Part shown: positions 58,908-64,000 of the stretch, piece after piece | Position numbering within the stretch: the first letter of the stretch is position 1 | Layout: each line of letters begins with the position of its first letter | Source: Callipepla californica brunnescens | Lineage: Eukaryota > Chordata > Aves > Galliformes > Odontophoridae | DNA length: 64,000 nucleotides | Direction: 5' to 3' | NCBI GenBank assembly: GCA_023055505.1 | Contig: JALIRH010000014.1 | Location: 14,348,501 to 14,412,500 of the forward strand | Program-made: the position numbers and the translations under genes | Notes under the pieces: model-generated | What the model was told of the DNA's origin: nothing | Databases searched by the model: none | What the model saw: the letters and a program-made list of their open reading frames with translations, nothing else

Positions 58908-61900
58908 CTGGAAGAGGCCAGGAGATGGGCAGCGGGGTTTGCAGGAGTGGCACTGCTTAAGTGCTTGTGAAAGAATCGAGTATGAATGTAGCATAATCTG
59001 AGATTTGAGAGCTATGAGCAGTTTTGTTGCTGATTGAGGATGGCTCAGTGCAGCACAGCATCATTGCACTCCTGGTGCTGGCAGCCTGGGGTGCAGAGCA
59101 GCATCCTGCAGCACCAGGCAGGCACGGGAGCAGCACAGGGCAGCGTTTGCTCTGGAGCCAAGATGATTAAAGCAGGTCTAATGCTAATTCTCAGCCCTGT
59201 TCCAGATTTCCTTCCTAGATTTTACAAACTGCCGTTTGTGGGAGAGCCCAGTTTATCTTGCTATCATCTGAGAGCTTGACATGAGCGCAGATGTTGTCGA
59301 CAAACTCCCAAAGAATTGGCACCAGATCTGCAGCTTTGCCTACTTTATTGCGCCTCCATTCCCCTAATTAGCAGGCTTGCTCAAGGGCTGACAGCAGCAG
59401 GCTGGCCTGCTGTCTTTACCATACCTGACACATCTGCTGGTTTATTTCTTCATGGATGGCTTCCCCCAAACATGACTTTGTACTCATCACTGGAGTTTCG
59501 CTTTGTTTTAATCCCCTTTGACTTCCCACCTTCTGATAAGCGTTTAAACTGAAGAATTATGCAACAGAGAAATGAACGACCTAAGCTCTGTTCCCAGCAT
59601 GTTTAATGAGCAACAGAAAATGAGAAGGAAGTACTGCTACTGCCAAACCCTAATGTATGACATAAGTTTCAGAAAACATCACAAACTCATACATGTAGTC
59701 TAAGCCATAACACACAGGCTTAGGGTTTTATGAGGAATTTTACCTCTGCAACATCTTTCTTGATGCAAGATGTCAGGCGGTTGTATCAAATGGTCAAGAA
59801 ATTGTCCGTGTTTTGTTTCGGATGTTGCCTAATCTAGTCTTGGAGCATTGGAATCTGTTGCCTGTAATGCACGTATCCAGCCTAGGAACCCTTGCCTCTG
59901 GTTGAGGGAGCTCTACAGAGAACAACTCCAGAAATAAGTGCAAGTCCTCACATTTGATTGCAAAAAAAGTGTTTGGTTTTCTGTGGTTTCAGGTCTTGAT
60001 TCTACTGCATAATAACTGTACTTTTCAGCAACTTTAACCTAAGTCTGCTTTGTATACTCTTTTGCTTTTGGTGATGAAGCTGAAGGTTGCTCCAGAAAAC
60101 TAAGCGGCAATGCTTTTCTTTGGATTGTCACTATAAATCAATCTAAAGCCTTCAGTGAAGTGCAACACAGATTCCTCCACCAGCCTTAGAATTTTAGAGT
60201 GTCTTATGACCTGCTACTAACATGGTGGGCTTCTGTGTGTGGTTGGTTGATTATTTTTTTTTGTTGGTGAGCGGGTTCTGAAATGGATACCGCGCTATCC
60301 GGTTCTATGAAGCCTGGGAGAAATCCCATCAGACTGTCCCTGAGCTGCACCTAGGGCTGCTCTGCTTCCCAGTGCCCAGCCCAGCTGCAGTGCCTGGTTT
60401 CACAAACAGGAGCTCACAACATTGTGTGGGCTCTAAATGACAAACAGCTGTCTGTCCAGGCTGCGTGCACTCACTGTTTTCATTGATTGTCAGTATCAAA
60501 AGCTGGTATTGTGATCAAGTTCATCAGCGCACCGTATACAAAAAGTCCAGACTTGCATCTTTGGAGCGTTGGAAGGATTCTGGGTGGTTTGCTGTGATTC
60601 TTTTGAAAAAGAATTAAGTTTTTCTAATAGTAAAAGATGACAGCTTGAAAGAAGATTGTTTTCTGTCCAGGCATGGTCAGATCTTCCTCAGTTACATGTA
60701 CAGCCTCGAGCTTATGTGTGCTTACTGAAAGCAGCTAGTGGGACATCTGAGGGGTAATCAACTCCATCCCTTGTGCCTTTATACTTTCATTATTAGCAGC
60801 AGCATTTCATTAAGAACCACAGAGCCTGAGACAGTAACCCAAACTACAGGGAGATCTGCTTTCTCCTGAACACACAAATGAAAACCTCTTCCAAAAGGTG
60901 AAGGCACAAAGAAATGACTTGCTGAAGGTTGTGTCCCTGTAACCTCAGGCAAGCTGCTACCCAAAGGCCACAGTGACTGAACCCAGACCTCTGGGGCACA
61001 GACAGGTCTTCTTCCTGTGGATCAGGTCATCTCAGCTTTCTGCTCTGCCCCCACGCTGCCCAAGTACTCCTTCCAGGAGCCACTGCAGGGCTTTTCCATT
61101 CACTGACCCTTTCTAATGGCTTCAGATCTCTGCCAGTGTCTCAGATGAGGTCTGTAAATGGTACTTGAATATATTACATCAAAATAAGGCTGTTTGAAAT
61201 GTGTCATCTCTTGGATTATGGTAGTTGTACAACAGAGAACAGCTTATGCTAGCAATTTGACAATTTACAGACCAACAACCAGAAACAATAAGATGCGCTC
61301 ACTGAAAATGAGCAGGTTGTCCTCTCTGGATTCAACCAACTTAGCAGTAGGTTTCTAAATTTGACATTCCTGGTGCGGGGGAAGCATTTTTTTTCCTCCT
61401 TGTTTTCCTTTTTATCCATAAAGAATGCACAGTTTGAGGAATTGCAAGGCTCTTGTTAGAAACTGTGCCAGTAAAGGAACCTCAGTGTTGTGTCTGGCAG
61501 CCAACCAAGGAATAAATCTGAATTGATTTTGAAGGTCCCGTTCCTACAATGTCCAAACAGACCAAGGTCAGGATTTAAATGACCCAGTAAAGCTGAAGGC
61601 TGAGTATGAAAACCAGTTTTGTATCTGTAACTGCCCATTTTAGCATGCTGATCTCATGGTATGCACTGAGCTCTGTTAACTGGGGCCCCAACACCTGCAC
61701 AGGAGAGATAGTGCTTGCGTGGGCTCATGGAAGAGGATGTAGCAGAAGTCCTTGATACCTCTTTTAAGAAAGAGAGGGATAGGGTGTGTGTATCACTTGG
61801 AGATTGCTTGGGAACACTAAACTTTTTTTGTAAGTTGAGTGTCTTATCTAAGATATTCTGGAATTTAAAGAGAAACGTTCTGGTTGAAGTCTTAATCAAC

Positions 61901-62500
61901 AGACAAGAGGCCTGTGCAAATCCATTGCTCATTGCATAGCTCTTGGGCATGAAATCCTGCTGGGAATGTGCTGTTTGTCACCACTTGGTGGGAGGAGGGG
62001 AACTGGGTTAGTGGCCCAGCACCAGCGTATCCCAAGGGATGGAGTTGGGTGACTGGAGGTTTGGCATAGTCTTACTCCTCTGGTTGCCTAATCCTACATT
62101 GGGTGTGAGAAAGACTTGTATGTGGAAGGGAAGGAGCCCTGTAGTGGGCTTTTGGGGCTCACCAGCAAGATTTCCTGGTGGGATACCAAGTAGGCTTGGA
62201 GCCTGTTACCACTGAGGGACGGTGGAAGTGATTTTCCTTTCCTTCCATGAAAGGGAAGGATGGAATCATGCAATCCATTGTACCATTAAGAGCATGGGTG
62301 AAGTATTTAGTCAAAATGGGTTTTGATTCACTATCACCCCCTTCCTGAGTATAGTATGAAGTTCTGAAGTTGCAACATCTCTTGTAAAGGTGATGGGTCT
62401 TGCATATACACGTGGTTCTTTGCACATAAGAGATGCAAGGTGTGTGTATGTATGCAGTTGTGAGCATATTGACAGATACAGAATGCAGATGTTGCAGATC
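58908..62500. other. noncoding stretch, intron or intergenic
   Basis: Nothing recognisable as a gene. Two AT-rich, non-repetitive blocks (about 59560-59745 and 61150-61300) resemble conserved noncoding elements. If the exon at 58797-58907 is real, the bases to its right are its upstream intron. Confidence 0.45.
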
Positions 62501-62585
62501 CATAGATAGATTCATAGATACCTTAGGTTGGAAAGGACCTACAAGATCATCTAGTCCAACCATCCTCCCACCACCATCCCTACCC
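62501..62585 (-). mobile_element. CR1 LINE 3' terminal fragment
   Basis: Reverse-complemented, this reads GATGGTGGTGGGAGGATGG, then TTGGACTAGATGATCTTGTA and GGTCCTTTCCAACCTAAGG, ending TATCTATGAATCTATCTATG. That is the last part of a CR1 element with a slightly altered terminal repeat. About 85 bases remain and nothing coding. Confidence 0.78.
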
Positions 62586-64000
62586 ACTACTCAGTTCCTT
62601 TCCGAGCAGCAAAGCCATGAGCTTCCTGATTTTTGGTGTTAATTAATATGGAACGTGAGTGGTGGAGTGTGGCAGTAGATAGGCAAGTGCCAGCCCTGTG
62701 TGCTTCATCACGCAAGGAAACGTTGCTGTCTTTGCAAGCCTTGCTGCAGCTGCTGATGCTCTGCACACGTTCTGGCACTGCTGATCCGCTTGCGTGATTG
62801 CAGCCCATGTTTCATGTTTGGAGTGGCTGTAAACTTTGTAACACAACAATTCTTCCACGGAATATTGTGCTGCTTAAACACTGAAGTCATTTTGATTTAC
62901 TACATAATGAAGTTATACGTGGCTTTGAAATATTATGTGCGTAGTTTTACTAAGAGGGCCTTCCAAGCGTTTTTTTAATCTTACCACAAAGTATCATGAC
63001 TGTGGAATGGCTTGTATTTGGTCTGTGGTTTAGTCTCAGAGCCTATTTGCAAGAGTTTAAAAACCAACAGCAACAAAAGCCTCAGAGCTCCAAAACGTAT
63101 CCCCATCTCTATTTTAAGATGGAGAGCTACAAAGGAGCTGGAAGAAGTGGGAGCCAAGGTCTGCTCTTGGTTACTCTACTGAAGTGGGGAGCTGTTTCGA
63201 GCTGTTGTCCAACCAACCCTTCTTTCAGAAGCAACACTGACATAAGCAGCATCTGCCTCTCTGCATGGTGGCTGGAAACTGACTTGGTTACCAAAAATAA
63301 TGTGGAAATGGGACTACTGAGCCTGAGCCAGATCCCGATCTGGAATCAGTTGGCACTGCCACTGAAGGAAATGCTTCTAGTGTTGCACGCTTGGGTAACT
63401 GTAGGAAACCTCTGGTGATGTGGAGAAACCGAATCTCCAAGTGGCCAGCTGCTCGTTCCCTGGGCAAAAACCATCTGGTAATCTCAGTCCTGTTGTTTCA
63501 AAAGGAGGAGGGGAAAGAATGCCCTGGAAAGGCCAGGAGAAGTGGGGTGGATTCCTGCTCATAAGGCATAGGTGCTTGGTGCTGCTGTGATTTTTTGCTC
63601 TTGATCCACCTAGCAGAGATCAGCTGAGGAGCAGCACCTGGCTTTCAGCTTCTTTCTACCTGCGTTTCTCAGCTGTGCTGACAAAGGCACAGGGGAGTTT
63701 GGAGCAAACTGCCATGGGCAACGTGGCACTTGTGATGGCTTATTTCTGGGATAAAGCGGCCAGCAGCCCTTCTAGGTTGTGGTCGTGGTAGTCATTGCTG
63801 GAGCTGAATGGCTTTATTCAAATACACAGATGTCCTTGACCTTAACAGGCCAATAATTTCTGAATTTCGTATTTTCTTTACAGCCTTTCACACTTCTTTC
63901 TCCCTTTGAAGAAGCTGCTAGGAGTGACCTTACCCTGCAAAAACTGTAGAAGGCTCTGATGTGTTAACTTGCATATTTTTGTTGATAAAAACACACCCTG
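62586..64000. other. noncoding stretch at the right edge
   Basis: No recognised gene. A 140-codon plus-strand open frame at 62996-63418 matches no family I know. Near the edge, TATTTTCTTTACAG at 63870-63883, with a branch-like CTTAAC about 40 bases upstream, precedes 21 open codons and a stop (63884-63949). This could be a small terminal exon but has no other support. Confidence 0.4.

Noticed and set aside
62996..63418. 140-codon plus-strand open frame
   Set aside because: No domain or family recognised and no promoter or splice context. Length is within chance expectation for 64 kb.
1..64000. Bacterial or phage operon, CRISPR array, toxin-antitoxin or other prokaryotic system
   Set aside because: CR1 retrotransposon fragments, CpG depletion and lack of any long open frame show vertebrate nuclear DNA. 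No spaced direct repeats of CRISPR type were seen.
1..64000. Strand asymmetry (excess of T over A) as proof of rightward transcription
   Set aside because: In eleven sampled 60-base lines I counted T=200 and A=180, with strong variation from line to line. The difference is too small to support a direction; a full-window count would be needed.
1..64000. Intact endogenous retrovirus or LTR element
   Set aside because: No paired LTR-like ends, no tRNA primer-binding site next to a terminal repeat and no gag/pol-like reading frame were recognised on either strand.

Overview
This window looks like nuclear DNA of a bird, most likely a chicken-like galliform. The evidence is four fragments of CR1 (chicken repeat 1) LINE 3' ends, at about 24.9, 31.9, 32.1 and 62.5 kb. 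There are no bacterial-style gene arrays, and the longest open frame in 64 kb is only 197 codons. The base composition is moderately AT-rich and CpG-poor, apart from the first kilobase and a few short islands. I see no complete gene, no rRNA or tRNA, no CRISPR array and no intact transposon. The window is best read as intronic and/or intergenic vertebrate DNA.

Layout. Bases 1-840 form the right-hand part of a CpG island cut by the window edge. By hand I count 38 CpG in the first 540 bases at about 52% G+C, an observed/expected ratio near 1.06. A GTAAGT donor-like site lies inside it at 525. This suggests a promoter and possibly a first exon transcribed rightwards. A small CpG-rich, exon-shaped segment follows at 2350-2419, then a second CpG cluster near 2.8 kb and a CTCF-like motif near 4.2 kb. 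From about 5 kb to the end the sequence is long noncoding DNA with scattered homopolymer runs, short duplications, CR1 pieces and AT-rich blocks with homeodomain-type TAATTA motifs that resemble enhancers or conserved noncoding elements.

Possible exons. The best coding-exon candidate is on the minus strand at 58797-58907. It is 111 bp, phase 1/1, with a strong polypyrimidine acceptor, a TTAG|GTAAGA donor and 36 Ser/Gln/Asn/His-rich codons. Weaker candidates occur on both strands. That mixture shows many must be chance matches, so they are listed with low confidence. No gene could be named, and no candidate was joined to another.

How the parts may work together (inference). The left-edge CpG island may drive a gene whose long first intron(s) fill much of the window, and the AT-rich blocks could be its regulatory elements. 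If the 58.8 kb exon is real, a second gene on the opposite strand is also present. I found no evidence of a new biological system. The items most worth checking are the 58.8 kb exon, the left-edge promoter with its 2.35 kb exon, and a perfect 9-bp inverted repeat at 28.1 kb.
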